From the NCBI RefSeq assembly GCF_042453785.1, contig NC_091671.1:12098001-12162000 (forward strand): a DNA stretch of 64,000 bases. The letters are read 5' to 3'. The translations under genes and the position numbers were made by a program. Of this stretch, positions 34,735 to 46,862 are shown in pieces. Below the pieces are notes generated by a model, which was given only the letters and a program-made list of their open reading frames with translations, searched no databases and was not told the origin of the DNA. This DNA comes from Malus domestica (taxonomy: Eukaryota; Streptophyta; Magnoliopsida; Rosales; Rosaceae). The first letter of the stretch is position 1; every line of letters starts with the position of its first letter.

Positions 34735-35865
34735 TCACACACTCTTGATCAAGACAATGTGAAGCAAAACCAATTTATGGTGCCAACAAGAGCTTCATCA
34801 AAGGAGTTCAACCATAATTCTCAAAAGCTTCACACACTCTTGATCAAGACAGTATATGGTGTTAACAAAAGCTTCATTAAAAGAGTTCAACCACAATTCT
34901 CAAAAGCTTCACACACTCTTGATCAAGACAGTGTTAAGCAAAACCAATTTATGGTGCCAACAAGAGCTTCATTAATGGAAGGCAACCACAATTCTCAAAA
35001 GCTTCACACACTCTTGATCAAGACAGTGTGAAGCAAAACTAATTTATGGTTCCAACAAGAGCTTCATCAAAAGAGTTCAACCACAATTCCCAAAAGTTTT
35101 ACACATTCTTGATCAAGACAGTGTGAAGCAAAACCAATTTATGGTGCCAACAAAAGCTTCATCAATGGAAGGCAACCACAATTCTCAAAAGCTTCACACA
35201 CTCTTGATCAAGACAGTGTGAAGCAAAACCAATTTATGGTACCAACAAAAGCTTCATCAAAGGAGTTCAACCACAATTCTCAAAAGCTTCACACACTCTT
35301 GATCAAGACAGTGTGAAGCAAAACCAATTTATGGTGCCAACAAGAGCTTCATCAATGGAGGGCAACCACAATTCTCAAAAGCTTCACACACTCTTGATCA
35401 AGAAAGTGTTAAGCAAAACCAATTTATGGTGCCAAAAAAAGCTTCATCAAAGGAGTTCAACCACAATTCTCAAAAGCTTCACACACTCTTGATCAAGACA
35501 GTGTGAAGCAAAACCAATTTATGGTGCCAACAATAGCTTTATCAAAGGAGTTCAACCACAATTCTCAAAAGCTTCACACATTCTTGATCAAGACAGTGTG
35601 AAGCAAAACCAATTTATGGTGCCAATAAGAGCTTCATCAATGGAGGGCAACCACAATTCTCAAAAGTTTCACACACTCTTAATCAAGACAGTGTTAAGCA
35701 AAACCAATTTATGGTGCCAATAAAAGCTTCATCAAAGGAGTTCAACCACAATTCTCAAAAGCTTCACACATTCTTGATCAAGACAGTGTGAAGCAAAACC
35801 AATTTATGGTGCCAACAAAAGCTTCATCAATGGAGGGCAACTACAATTCTCAAACCTTTGAAGCA
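34735..35865 (+). repeat. 95-bp tandem array with a hairpin in each unit
   Basis: The period is exactly 95 bp over most of the array (GTGTGAAGCA at 35026, 35121, 35216, 35311 and so on), about 12 units. Two unit types, marked AAAGGAGTTCAACC and AATGGAGGGCAACC, mostly alternate, giving a 190-bp higher order. Each unit contains a near-palindrome of 34 bp centred on CTTGATCAAG. Confidence 0.92.
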
Positions 35866-36078
35866 AATTCAATTTATATGGTTTATCCAAACCTTCGACT
35901 ACTACAAGGTGTGACTTGCATCACAATCTCTTGCTCAACAGTGTGGAAGCAAAATTTGTATATGTTGTCTTTCCCACATTTTCAAATTTCTAGTTTCCCA
36001 AAAATTAAAAAAAATTAAAAAAAAAAAGGGAAATTCAACAAAGCTTCATCAATAGAGGACAACTACAAATTTTCAAAA

Positions 36079-36790
36079 GCTTCACACTATCTTGATCAAG
36101 ATAGTGTGAAGCAAAATCAATTCGTGGTACCCAACAAAGCTTCACCACAAAAGCTTCACCAACAAAAACTTCATCAATAGAGGACAACTACAAATTCTCA
36201 AAAGCTTCACACTATCTTGATCAAGATAGTGTGAAGCAAAATCAATTCATGGTACTCAACAAAAGCTTCAACTCCAAAGCTTCACCAACAAAAGCTTCAA
36301 CTTCAAAGCTTCACCTACAAAGCTTCAACTCCAAAGCTTCACCTACAAAAACTTCACCCACAATAGCTTTACCTACAAAAGCTTCACCTATAAAAGCTTC
36401 ACTAACAAAAGCTTCACCCATAAAAGCTTCACTAACAAAAGCTTCACCCATAAAAGCTTCACCCACCACAAAAGCTTCATCCACAAAAGCTTCACCCACC
36501 ACAAAAACTTCACCAATAAAAGCTTCACGCACAAAAGCTTCCCCCATCACAAAAGCTTCACCCACAAAAGCTTCTGGACCACAAAAGTTCACCCATAAAA
36601 GCTTCCCCCACCACAAAAGCTTCACCCATAAAAGCTTCACCAACAAAAGCTTCACCCACCACCAAAGCTTCAACACAAAAGCTTCACCTACAAAAGCTTC
36701 ACACTATCTTGATCAAGATAGTGTGAAGCAAAATCAATTCATGGTATCTAACAAAGCTTCAACCTCAAAGCTTCACCTACAAAGCTTTAA
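36079..36790 (+). repeat. Perfect 34-bp palindromes and AAAAGCTTCACC short repeats
   Basis: A perfect 34-bp palindrome (core TATCTTGATCAAGATA, arms GCTTCACAC) occurs at 36079-36112, 36204-36237 and 36696-36729. Between the last two lie over 30 copies of a 12-18-bp unit, ACAAAAGCTTCACC. The long frames on both strands here are artefacts of the repeat. Confidence 0.92.
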
Positions 36791-37327
36791 AATATATACA
36801 TATATATATATATATAATTTTTTTTTTTTGGAAATTCGAATATTCAAAAATTTGGAAATTCGAAAATTCAAAAAAAAAAATTGCCTAAGTCTCCTCTTCT
36901 TTGGGCCTAACAACTTTCATAACAAATATTTATGAAGAATGAGTTTTGGGCTACCACCTAGAAAGGAAATGCCTCATTCGTCAACTCCCTCGATCGGAAA
37001 CTTGGAGGACTCCTACCATATGCTACTGCACCTTGATACTCGGAAGTCTCACGACCACTCAGTGACTTGGATTGTTCAAGTCTCCAAACGAGAAGTTTTT
37101 CTCACTCAGGAAATTAAGGGAGCACTACCTCAACCTACATGCTTCACTCACAAAGCTTCAACATACAAGCTTCAACAAAAGGAAAAATTCAAAGAACTTG
37201 GTGAAGAAGACCTTGGTGTATTTAACACAATACGTTGAAATGAAGCAAAGCTTGTTTATTGATATCTCCAATAAGTTACAAATATGTACATATACATGAA
37301 TCAAAATAAACAAACAAGAGGGAGACT

Positions 37328-37876
37328 TCACAAAGGTTGCTCAGGAGAAGTCTCAGCAGTCGGCAGATCCCCAGAAAGAGAAGGCACCAAAGGGTGATTA
37401 TTCGGAGCCTCAGTACTAGGCAGAACCCCAGAAGGAGGAGGCACCGAAGGCTGATCATTTGGAGCTTCTTTACGCGGTACAACCCCAAAAGACGAAGGCA
37501 ATAAATGCCTTTGGAACAAACCCACAAACCTCTGATAATCAAGTAAAATCTGACCATCAGATTCTTGCAACTGGTCGAGCTTCCTCTTCATGTTTGTAGC
37601 ATAATCATGTGTGAGCCTGTGCAACTGTTTATTCTCATGCTTGAGCCCTCTGATCTCCTGTTTGAGACTTATCACTTCAGTCGCCAATGATTCAACTTGG
37701 CGGGTTTGAGCAAATAGACGTTGGGCCATATTAGACACAGAACCTGCACACTGAACACTGAGAGCTAGAAAATCCTTAACAGCCAACTCATCAGACCATT
37801 TGGAAAGTAGTATGTTATCTTTGAGAGTGAGAAGGTTCCTAGCCACCACCGCAGCGGTCATATCATTCTTCATCAT
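37328..37876 (-). CDS. Antisense coiled-coil reading frame inside the 11-kb LTR element
   Basis: An open frame of 182 codons runs opposite to gag. It has normal amino-acid composition, unlike the repeat-derived frames around it. Residues about 55-110 are heptad-like and charged (LATEVISLKQEIRGLKHENK), predicting a coiled coil. Residues 130-180 form a Pro/Ser-rich tail with three PSTEAPN/PRKEAPN-type repeats. No catalytic motif is seen. I recall similar hypothetical proteins annotated many times in Rosaceae genomes, as expected if the frame belongs to the element family. The function is unknown. Confidence 0.55.
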   Translation of the reverse strand: MMKNDMTAAVVARNLLTLKDNILLSKWSDELAVKDFLALSVQCAGSVSNMAQRLFAQTRQVESLATEVISLKQEIRGLKHENKQLHRLTHDYATNMKRKLDQLQESDGQILLDYQRFVGLFQRHLLPSSFGVVPRKEAPNDQPSVPPPSGVLPSTEAPNNHPLVPSLSGDLPTAETSPEQPL

Positions 37877-38389
37877 AGAGTCCTCAACGGTAAGAAGACC
37901 AATAGGGGATAAGAAGGATGGGCGTCATATGTTATCTTGAGAAGGCATGACTGCCTCTTCACCAAAGTTCAAGTCAAAACGACGGTCGGATGGGCCAGAC
38001 ATTCTCAGAAATGATGAAGGAGAAATGAGGTGCAATAAATCTCTGAAGTAAGGAGAAAATTCCTACAAGCAATAACTCTCTTAATGTACTTCTTGCACAC
38101 AATTGGTGCCCTTATAAAAGAAAGGGCAATAGGGTCGTTGGTTCAAAAATCGAAGAGGCACCACTCTTCGGATTCCGAAGAAGCACCACTTTCCACACGC
38201 AACATCAGCTCATCGGGTACCACATATAACTTTGCCAAAGATCTCTGACAAAGGTTAGACACATAAATTTTGAAGATCCAGCCACCCTACTATTACCCAC
38301 AAGGGTAAAAGAATAGCACCACTGCTTGATAACTAGAAAGTCCCAATGTGTGTCAACCTCCGTGCTCCGTGGCAAGGCAGACTGGTAAA

Positions 38390-38950
38390 AATGCCCAACC
38401 TTTACTCACATTCGAGAAAACACTCCTAACAAGATTGCTTGCTCAAAAATCAAAAAGGCATCGCTCTCTGAATCTCGAGAGCCAGACTCCCAACAAGATT
38501 ACGTGCTCAAAAATCGAAGAGGCACCGCCTTCCTAATCTCGAGAGCAAGACTCCCAACAGGATTACTTTCTCAAAAATCGAAGAGACATTGCTCTCAGAA
38601 TCTCAAAAGTTAGACTCCCAACAGGATTGCTTTCTCAAAAATTGAAAAAATACCGCTCTCCGAATCTTAAGAGCCAGACTCCCAACAGGATTACGTGCTA
38701 AAAAATTGAAGAGGCACCGCCCTCCAAATCTCGAAAGCCAGACTCCCAACAGGATCACTTTCTCAAAAATCGAAGAGACATTGCTCTCCGAATCTCAAGA
38801 GTTAGACTCCCAACATGATTGCTTTCTCAAAAATCGAAGAGGCACCGTTATCTGAATCTCGAGAGCCAGATCCCGAATAAGATTGCTTATTCGAAAAACG
38901 AAGAGGCATTGCTCTCCGAACTTCGAGAGCTAGATTTCCTTGGATAAAGC
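38390..38950 (+). repeat. Tandem repeats of about 80 bp (GACTCCCAACAGGATTACTT family)
   Basis: About seven units contain CTCAAAAATCGAAGAGGCA, CCGAATCTCGAGAGCCAGA and CTCCCAACAGGATT. They diverge by 10-20 percent from one another. They lie in the 3' part of the 11-kb element and are noncoding. Confidence 0.85.
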
Positions 38951-40258
38951 TTGTCTGCAATCTTCACACGCAACATCAGCTTTCCAGATACCACAGACCA
39001 TTTTTTTCAAAGTGCTCTGACAAAGTTAAAACACGTGAAGCTTGCAGCTCCCACTACATTGCTATAACCAAGAAGGGTAAAGGAATAACACTACTACTTG
39101 TTGTTAAGGAAACTCCTATATATGTCGACCTTCATCCTACACATGCAGGCAGACCTGCATATAAACAAAAATGCTCAACTTTTCTTCATATTCGAGAGGG
39201 CACTCTTAGTAGAGTCTCTCAAAATACTCACCTTTTTTTCCTTCCGATAATACCTCTGCAAACAAGCCATACCAGAGCAAGAGTATCTCATATCATCAGG
39301 GTTAAAAGCAAGAGTATCCCATATCATGCTTTTTCCCTGTCTTTTCCTTTGGCCTTGTTCTTACCTGCAAGACAAGGAGAAAAAGACCAATCAATCAGCA
39401 CTTGGAATCAAGCTTCCAGTCAGGAACTGACTGCCTGGAACCCCTTGCCTGATTACTTACCTGGCATTACTCTCAAGTACTTATCTTCAACATCTTATGC
39501 TTCCAGAGAAGATACCACATCTGCCTGAGGAACAGATAGGGCAATTGAGAATGATACAAGAAAGCATGTGGAGACAAGCGTAACAGAACACGTGCCGATA
39601 CATCCATTACTTTGTCAACAGAAAAAGTATCTCATATCATCAGGGTCGAACGTACTCTAGATTTGATGGACTTATTTTGATCCTCAATTTCTTGAGTCGA
39701 CCTTATGCTCTGGAGGAAACCAGAAAACCCTCCAGCCCAATTCAAGAATAAACATGTGGAAAGTTACTTCTTCAAAAACAAAAGTATCTCATATCATCTC
39801 TTCTCAATTTGCTTCTCCTTGTCCTTGTTGCTGTTTACGACACAATGAGAAGAAGAATAATCAACCGGAAGCCGAAGTCGAACCTCCGATCCAGGTTGCT
39901 TGCTTGGAAGTCTGATTGCTTACCTTGTCTGTTACCTCTTTCGGCAAATCTCATAGCTCGGCGACTTGAGGGACTTCTACTATAGGGTTTGTATCGCACT
40001 TGACCAAGCCCGAAACTACAAGTAAGCTTCAAGTGAAATTGATACATTACCTTGTGCATTTTTATCGATTAAAGATATCACCCCTGGATGGAGGAAAAGT
40101 ACTTTCAGAGAAGATGCCACATCTATATATAAGATAGATAAGGCAAGTGAAAATGATACCACACTTCGGTACTTAGAAGTTTCGTGATTACTCAATGGCT
40201 TGGATCTTGCAAGTCCTCAACCGATGAGTTTCCCTCACTCGGGAACTTAAGGGAGCAT

Positions 40259-40773
40259 TGTTTGTACCATACTTGACCAATCTCAAAACTACTGAGCACC
40301 GGTCAACGTTATACCATCAAGGACCCAGAAGAGTTTCCCTCCAACCAGGAGGCCAATCACAGTGCGACTCGTGTAAACATCAACAACCAATCATAGCACG
40401 ACACGTGTCAACATCAAAAGCCAATCACAACACGACAGATGTCAATGTTAGAATGAAACTAGAAACTCTCTTCTATAAATAGAGATCATTCTCTCACAAT
40501 ATTTCATAATGTCATTTGTACTAAATCATTCACTTGTACTCACTAAAGGAGAGCTTGAACCTGTGTACTTGTGTAAACCCTTCATAATTAATGAGAACTC
40601 TTCTACTCCGTGGACGTAGCCAATCTGGGTGAACCACGTACACCTTATGTTTGCTTCCCTGTCTCTATCCATTTACATACTTATCCACACTAGTGACCGG
40701 AGCAATCTTGCGAAAGTTACAAACTTAACACTTTATGTTGTACCAAAGTCCTCACTGATTTTGTGCATCAACA
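40259..40773 (+). repeat. 3' LTR of the 11-kb element
   Basis: Same length as the 5' LTR (515 bp). Only the middle of the three U3 palindromes is intact here. The flanking AAGTT target duplicate follows at 40774. Confidence 0.92.
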
Positions 40774-40919
40774 AAGTTCAAAATACACCCTCCAATTCAC
40801 ACGAAAGTATCAAAAGACCACAATTTTAACAACTAATGGATCAAGGTGTTCTTCCAAAAACACTAAAGATCTTTCCAAAACACTAAACATCTATCGGAAA
40901 GTTGTTTCCAAAAAAACTA

Positions 40920-43378
40920 AGGGCATATTCAATAATAGGAGCATTTTTATGCGACTTAATTGGCTTGTTCTCGTACGTTTACGTTGTGTTTCTTTAGTTA
41001 TTTTAGTGTTTAAAGTCACTTTTATGTGTTTTCAGGTTTTAAGGACAAAGTATGCATACATGTGCATTTTGGAGTCGTTTGGAGCAGTTTTTGTGCATCA
41101 AATGGATTGCATATGCTTTGAGGTAAGAAGATGGACGAAATTGAAGATCAAATGTGCTTAGGATTGAATGATGATGTGAAGAATTTGATTCAAGACAAAT
41201 AAAGAACGAAGTGTTCAAAAATAAGCAACCAGCCGTGTGCTCCACCCTTGCCATTACTCTTCCTTGCCGTGCAAGGAAGAGTCATTCTTTCCTAAATCTT
41301 GCATTTAAACACTTTCCTAATCTACTTTAAAGCCTTGCCACACCTTTTAGCTTATTTCCTTTAAATTTCTGATTTGTTTCCCTAAATTGTAGAAGCTTTA
41401 GACTTAATTTCTGTTTACCTAGTTAACCTAGGGTTTTATTTCCTTTATCCCTTTAAATAAACCCCTTGTTGCAGCAAACACATGGCAAAGAAAAGAATGT
41501 TGCAGCACACACATGGGAGCACACGGCATGGCAGAAATTATGGTGTGTTTTGTGGTGAAATGATGAAGCATGTGTGTGTTTTGTGGTTGAAATGATGCAA
41601 AGAACATGTGTGTGTGCAAGTGTAATGGTAAAGCAAAGAACATGGCAGCAAACACATGGCAAAGAAAGCAAACACATGGAAAGAAAAGAACATGGCAGCA
41701 GCAAGCACATGAAGCACACGGCATGGGCAGAAATTGTGGGTGTTTTGTGATTGAAATGATGAAGCATGTGTGTGTAAATGTAAAGGGGAAACATGAAAAC
41801 TCACACCCACACAAGATGCACATGCAAAGGAAATGGAGTGGTCCTCTCTCAAGCCTATAAATACCACCTCCCATATTCATCAACAAAAATAGATTTTATC
41901 CTTGCTCATTGCCGTGAGTTTTCCACCACCATTCTCTCCAAATTTAGCCAAAAATCACCCCTAGCCACACCACCCATCAACCCTAAACATTTCCATACCA
42001 TTCCCCATCCATTCTACACCATAAAAACCACCCAAAACCTATCCAAAACCTCTAGTGCCGCAGCTTGCAAGGAAGGAAAAAGAAGAAGAAACCTGGTGCC
42101 GTGCCTAAGCCCAAGCCTTGGGAGTGTTGGAGCGTTTCTAGGTGTTTTCTGTCTTTGTTTTTAATGTCTAAATTTATGCATCTTTGCTTTGTGAGTATGA
42201 GGAACTAAACCCCTCTTAGTTAGGGGGTGATTCGAAACTATGCTCATGCTTGCAATATGATTTGATTACATCCAGTTGTGATTCATAAGTTGTGAATTCA
42301 ATTTACTTATCCGTTCGTATAAAAACTGATTTGTGTATGTTGGTTGAGAGTGCACGCTTAATTTTCATGCATGAATTTGACGCTAGAATATAAGGGAGTT
42401 TCACCTAATCGTTATGAACTTATATTCACAAGTAGTGAAGGTTGCTAGTCACAATCACGTTAAGTAAATTCTTGGCATAAGTTTCATGCAAATCATAGTA
42501 ACGAGTGCCTCGTCAATGCTTATGTTTTTCATAGAACTTAATGATTCTTGCTTGTATCTCTATTATGCAATTCATGTAAGGAACTTGTAGGGAATGTTTC
42601 GGGTTGTCGTATGCAATCATCCAACCCAATAACTTGTGGAAAAACTGAGGGTTAATTAGTGCAATTCACGGTTAATTTGGGGCATTGAGTATTCATAGTT
42701 TATTGAAAAGCAACTGGAAATCGTTTTGTATGCAAGTGTGACATGTGTGGAGAAGAACCTCCTAGCTAGCATTCCATCCATAAGTTTCATTCAAATTCAT
42801 TTACAATTTGTTTTGTTTTACAAAGTTTGTTTTGTTTTCAAATTCGTCAAGAACCAATCTCCCATTTATTTCAAAGTGTTAGATTACTTAGTAATCACTT
42901 TAGTTTGTGTTTTTAAGAGTTTTGATTCACCCAAATTTGTCTAAGACTCTGTTTACTTTGTTCTTGTCTTAATTTAATTATTTTCGTCCAAAATCAACCC
43001 CATCTTATTTCTTTGAGTCATATTAATTAGAACTTGTCTTAGATTATGTTTTTAAGTGTTTTAGTTCATTGGAAAACCAAAATTCGTCCAAGTTTGTGTT
43101 AGAGTTCCAAAACTGCCCAGAAAGTGTTTTTAAGGCAGTTTTGAGTCTTTGGTTGCTGTTTTGAATCTTTTTGTTTATCTTAGTATTTTAAAGTATAGTT
43201 TTGCATTCTTTGAGTCTAGTTTAGTGTTTTAAACTTTGTTTTTACGTTTTCAAGTCAGTTTCCAAGTGATTTAGCAATCCCTCCTAATCCCCGGCCTAGA
43301 ACGATCCCTACTTACATACTTTACTACATTTGATAAAAAGAGGGTTTAATTTGTGTGCTTATATATTTCGCATCATTC
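40920..43378 (+). mobile_element. Probable degenerate Gypsy-type LTR or retroelement fragment
   Basis: About 2.4 kb of noncoding sequence. Its right part (CCTAGAACGATCCCTACTTA followed by a 3' edge reading TATATTTCGCATCA) resembles the 3' ends of long plant Gypsy LTRs. 41,460-41,830 contains several AACACATGGCAAAGAAA and GAAGCATGTGTG repeats. No open protein is supported and no second LTR or target duplication was found, so a solo LTR or fragment is only a guess. Confidence 0.35.
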
Positions 43379-43424
43379 AACTATAACAAAATAAACCCTT
43401 AAACAACCTAAAACATTGAAGCAA

Positions 43425-46400
43425 CATCATGGAACATTCCTCCTCCTTTTCTGACCTCTTACAGTAGACTTTGGAGTGGTTTGAGAGGCTTGAGTTGGCT
43501 GAGATGAAGGTTATGGAGCTTCCTGAGTGCATGGATGTGATGATTGAGAAGGTTGTGATGCCTTAGATGTGGATGCCTAAGTAATGAACCCATATAGCAT
43601 TGGCACTGACAGATAATACACTTCACAAATAACAAATTCACTTAAGAAATGAAAAATCAACAAAAAATATCAAAATTATATCTCATTTTTCTTGCTTTTT
43701 CTTCCTTTTCTAGCAGCTGGAGGAGGATGAGTGGTTGGGCATTTGGCCTTGTTGTGTCCTGAGGCCTTGCAAACACTACACTTTACACTTTTTTGCCCTC
43801 TCTTGCTGAACTTGAATTCATTTTAATCACCCTCCTTATGTCTCATCTTTTTTGGTCTCCCAGGCTGCCTTTTAAAAGTTGGAGGAAGAATGCATTTGTT
43901 TTCAAATGGCTCCCAAAATTTCATGCCTTGGACATGTTGAATCAAGTTTTCGTAAGTTTCAAAGTACTTCTCCTTCTTGTACCAAGAGGAAATAAATTCC
44001 TCAGGTTATCTCCTTGCATAATAGATGATTGAGCAACCATGTATGCAAGGAAAACCTGTCAAATCCCATCTTCTGCATGAGCAAGTGCACCCATTCAAAT
44101 CCACCACAAATATATTGCCTTTACCTTCATCCACTTCAAATTTTTCTCATCCAGACCATGTAGTTATAGTGTAAGCTTTTTAGTTTGTAATCCTCCAACT
44201 TTTTCTAGATTTTTGGGCAGATAGCTCCTTTATCATTCCTCATTGCATATCTTCTCAACCATATCCTCTTCATCAATAAAACTCTTATAGTTTCTAGCAT
44301 GGTAATAATAGGCTTGTCCCTAGACCTTAGGATAAAAGAATTGAATCTCTCACAGAGGTTGTTTAAAAGAATGTCACACTGAGTGTGTGTCTCAAAGTGT
44401 GACCTACTTCAATGCAAGGCTAGTCTCTTCAACAACCATTTATAAGCTTCAACATTCAGCCTATTCACCTTAGCCATACTCTCTCTAAAATCAGCGATGG
44501 TTGTTGCCTTGGCAGCATTCCACAAAGCATCCTTTAATCATTTCCCTTTAAACCGATATGCCTTGTAGTTGGTGTATAAGTGCCTAACACAGAATCAATG
44601 ATTACAATTAGGTAGCACCTTCTCAAAAGTTGGTATTAAACCCTTTTGTTTGTCAGAAATGAAAGTCCAAGCACGTTGGTTCACAATTTCCAAGTCAACA
44701 ACTAGCAGTTCCATAAACCTAACCTAAATGTCCTTGTCCTCGAGCTCTACTATGTCATATGCAATAACCCAAGTTTGGTTATTTGCATCCATTCCCACTG
44801 CAGATAGTAACTGGCCCTTGAACACTCCCTTCAAGTGACAACCATCTAACCCTACAAACGGCCTACATCCATTCTTAAATCCATTTTTGCAAGCCCCCAA
44901 ACAAATATAAATCTTCTGAAATATCACATGAGCATCATCATAGGGCAGCACCTTCATTTGAAATGTGCTACCCGAGTTTGTCCTCCTAAGCTCATCACAG
45001 TATTCCCACAACTTTGTGTACTGATTCACATTACTCCCCTCAAGGATTTTCAAACACTGTGCTCTCACTCTGTAGGCTGTCTTGAGGTGGATCTCAACAA
45101 TTCTTTCCTCTTTCACTGTCTCCATAAATGTAGTAATGGGCATGCTTGGGTTGAGTCTGAACTTGTCCACATACCTCTTCACAAGCCATGCCACTTTGCA
45201 GTTAGGATTTTCCCTCCAAATCCTCAGACAATCATGTTTCCCAACATAGGTTTTTACTTGCATTGAATCTTCATTATACATCCTGGAAGCATACAATCTC
45301 CATGGACAGTTTTTCTCACACCTTGCACTAATCTTCCATTTCTCATTCCTTTTTAGCTTAATAGAATGTGCACCATACTTAATGGAGTGAGACCACACTG
45401 CCTTTCTCAATGGTGCTGCATTTCTTAACTTTAATCCATTTTCAAACTTTGGATCATCCATGTCGGCTTCTTCATTGAGCTCAAGGTAGATGATCTTCTC
45501 ATCACATTCTGAACTTGAATCATCCACACTGTGCAGGCCATCTGAGTCTTGTGTCTCATCATCCAAGGGAATGTCTTCTACATCCTTTGCATCAATAACA
45601 TATTCTGGATGTTGGTTCCCAACCATTCACCTCCTTCAGCATCTCCAATGACATTTTCCACAACCGTATCATCTACTGCACGACAATCATCATCTTCCAA
45701 ACTGTAGTCATTGTCCACAAACTCACTATTTGTACTGTCATCTTCTGCATTTACTGCCACAAGTAATGCATATTTGTTAAAAACCTAAACTTTGCAAAAA
45801 TAATTGAATACTGAAATCAAAATTGCAAAAATAAATGTTTCAAAAATTTTACCATCATTAGCTTCTACTTCGGCCCCTTCATTAACTTCTTCAATTTCGT
45901 GACCTTCTTCAGTTTCATCACCTTTATCATCTTCATCACCTTCACCTTCATCATTAGCATTGAGAGGACCATCTTCAGCCTCATGTTCATCATCACCATT
46001 GTAGGCTATGTAATTCAAAAGACATAGCCATTTTTCTAAGTGATCAACACCCCATTTTGCTCTACCTTTCTTCAGTTTTGATCCACTTCCTTTTGTAATC
46101 GAAATCGCCACCCTCAATTCCTCAATATCTTCTATAATGACACATTTTTGCAATATGCCACTCTCATCTAGATTCATCAAAAGCTTATGTTTCAAGGCAG
46201 CTTGCTTCGGACTTAGATGTTCTAGGTAGATTTCTGTGTCCTAGTCCCTGGAACATACTTGCACATTTGACCAACATCTTGGTCCCATTCAATAAGCCTT
46301 AATCCCTCCCTATAAGACATCCCAGGAATCCTATAATGATACAATATAAACCCATCATATCCTAACTCCTTAACCATTTCATCAATCTTGAAAAAAGACA

Positions 46401-46503
46401 TGAAGTCTTTGTCTACATAATCAAACCAAGCCCCGAAACCTCCCATATATGCATTTTTAGACCACTTCCCACCATGGTTAATTTTAATGCTAAATAATTC
46501 AGG
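43425..46503 (-). mobile_element. Mutator-like (MULE) transposase gene, decayed
   Basis: Read on the minus strand. 46503-46222 encodes a PB1-like N-terminal domain (MPELFSIKINHGG). 46195-45580 is an acidic Asp/Glu-rich linker. 45626-44724 is an open 300-codon frame with the MuDR DNA-binding region and the start of the DDE domain (FVGLDGCHLKGVFKGQLLSA). 44720-44150 continues the catalytic domain (RAWTFISDKQKGL). 44130-44060 has a SWIM zinc finger (CTCSCRRWDLTGFPCIHG). 43900-43690 has an AT-hook-like RQPGRPKK and a zinc knuckle (CSVCKASGHNKAKC). A Gln/Ser/Pro-rich tail lies at 43600-43425, probably after an intron. Several in-frame stops occur in the C-terminal half, for example near 44540, 44580, 44030 and 43825. 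The element's terminal repeats were not found. Confidence 0.88.
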
Positions 46504-46862
46504 CATGCCTGCAAAGTCAAGGAAATATGTTTTAAAACCTAAAAAGTTAACCCAAAATACTAGTAGGACCATGAGGGGAAAAGGTGAAAACAAAAACATG
46601 GGGACTCGGGGACCATGAATACAGGGTTTTTTAAAGGTTGCAATTGGGACCACGAATGAAGACAACATGGAAAAATAAATAAAAATCAAATCACAATCCA
46701 AAAACTTTGAACTTTATCAACCTAATCAATCTGAACTTTTACTATTTTCATTTTATTTATATACTTAAGAATGTTTATATATATTATATATTTTTCTTGT
46801 GTAGTTAATTACAATCAATCAAATTTATAAAAGAACGAAGAGATGACACTGATACAAGGAAC

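Larger units (their letters stand above)
29798..40773 (+). mobile_element. Nonautonomous LTR retrotransposon (LARD-like, Gypsy-type gag), broken fossil
   Basis: The 10,976-bp element has two 515-bp LTRs (29798-30312 and 40259-40773), both beginning TGTTTGTACC and ending CATCAACA. The 5-bp target duplication AAGTT flanks it (29793-29797, 40774-40778). A primer-binding region (TTTGGCGCCGTCTGTGGG) follows the 5' LTR, and a purine-rich AACTTAAGGGAGCAT precedes the 3' LTR. A gag-like region is the only sense coding signal; no protease, reverse transcriptase or integrase motifs were seen in the remaining 7 kb, which is filled by tandem arrays and an antisense frame. A hAT element is nested inside. 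The LTRs differ at about 30-35 sites by eye (6-7 percent), suggesting insertion a few million years ago. It is broken in several places. Confidence 0.93.

Noticed and set aside
34735-35865. Regular 95-bp repeats resembling a CRISPR array
   Set aside because: Units are contiguous tandem copies without unique spacers, inside a plant retroelement.
36231-36935. 234-codon frame and its 121-codon antisense partner
   Set aside because: Both are read from AAAAGCTTCACC short repeats; the Lys-Ala-Ser-Pro and Val-Gly-Glu-Ala patterns are repeat artefacts.
41428-41886. Overlapping 109-152-codon minus frames with Cys/His-rich text
   Set aside because: They come from ACATGGCA/CATGTGTG repeats in a retroelement-like stretch; the zinc-finger look is accidental.
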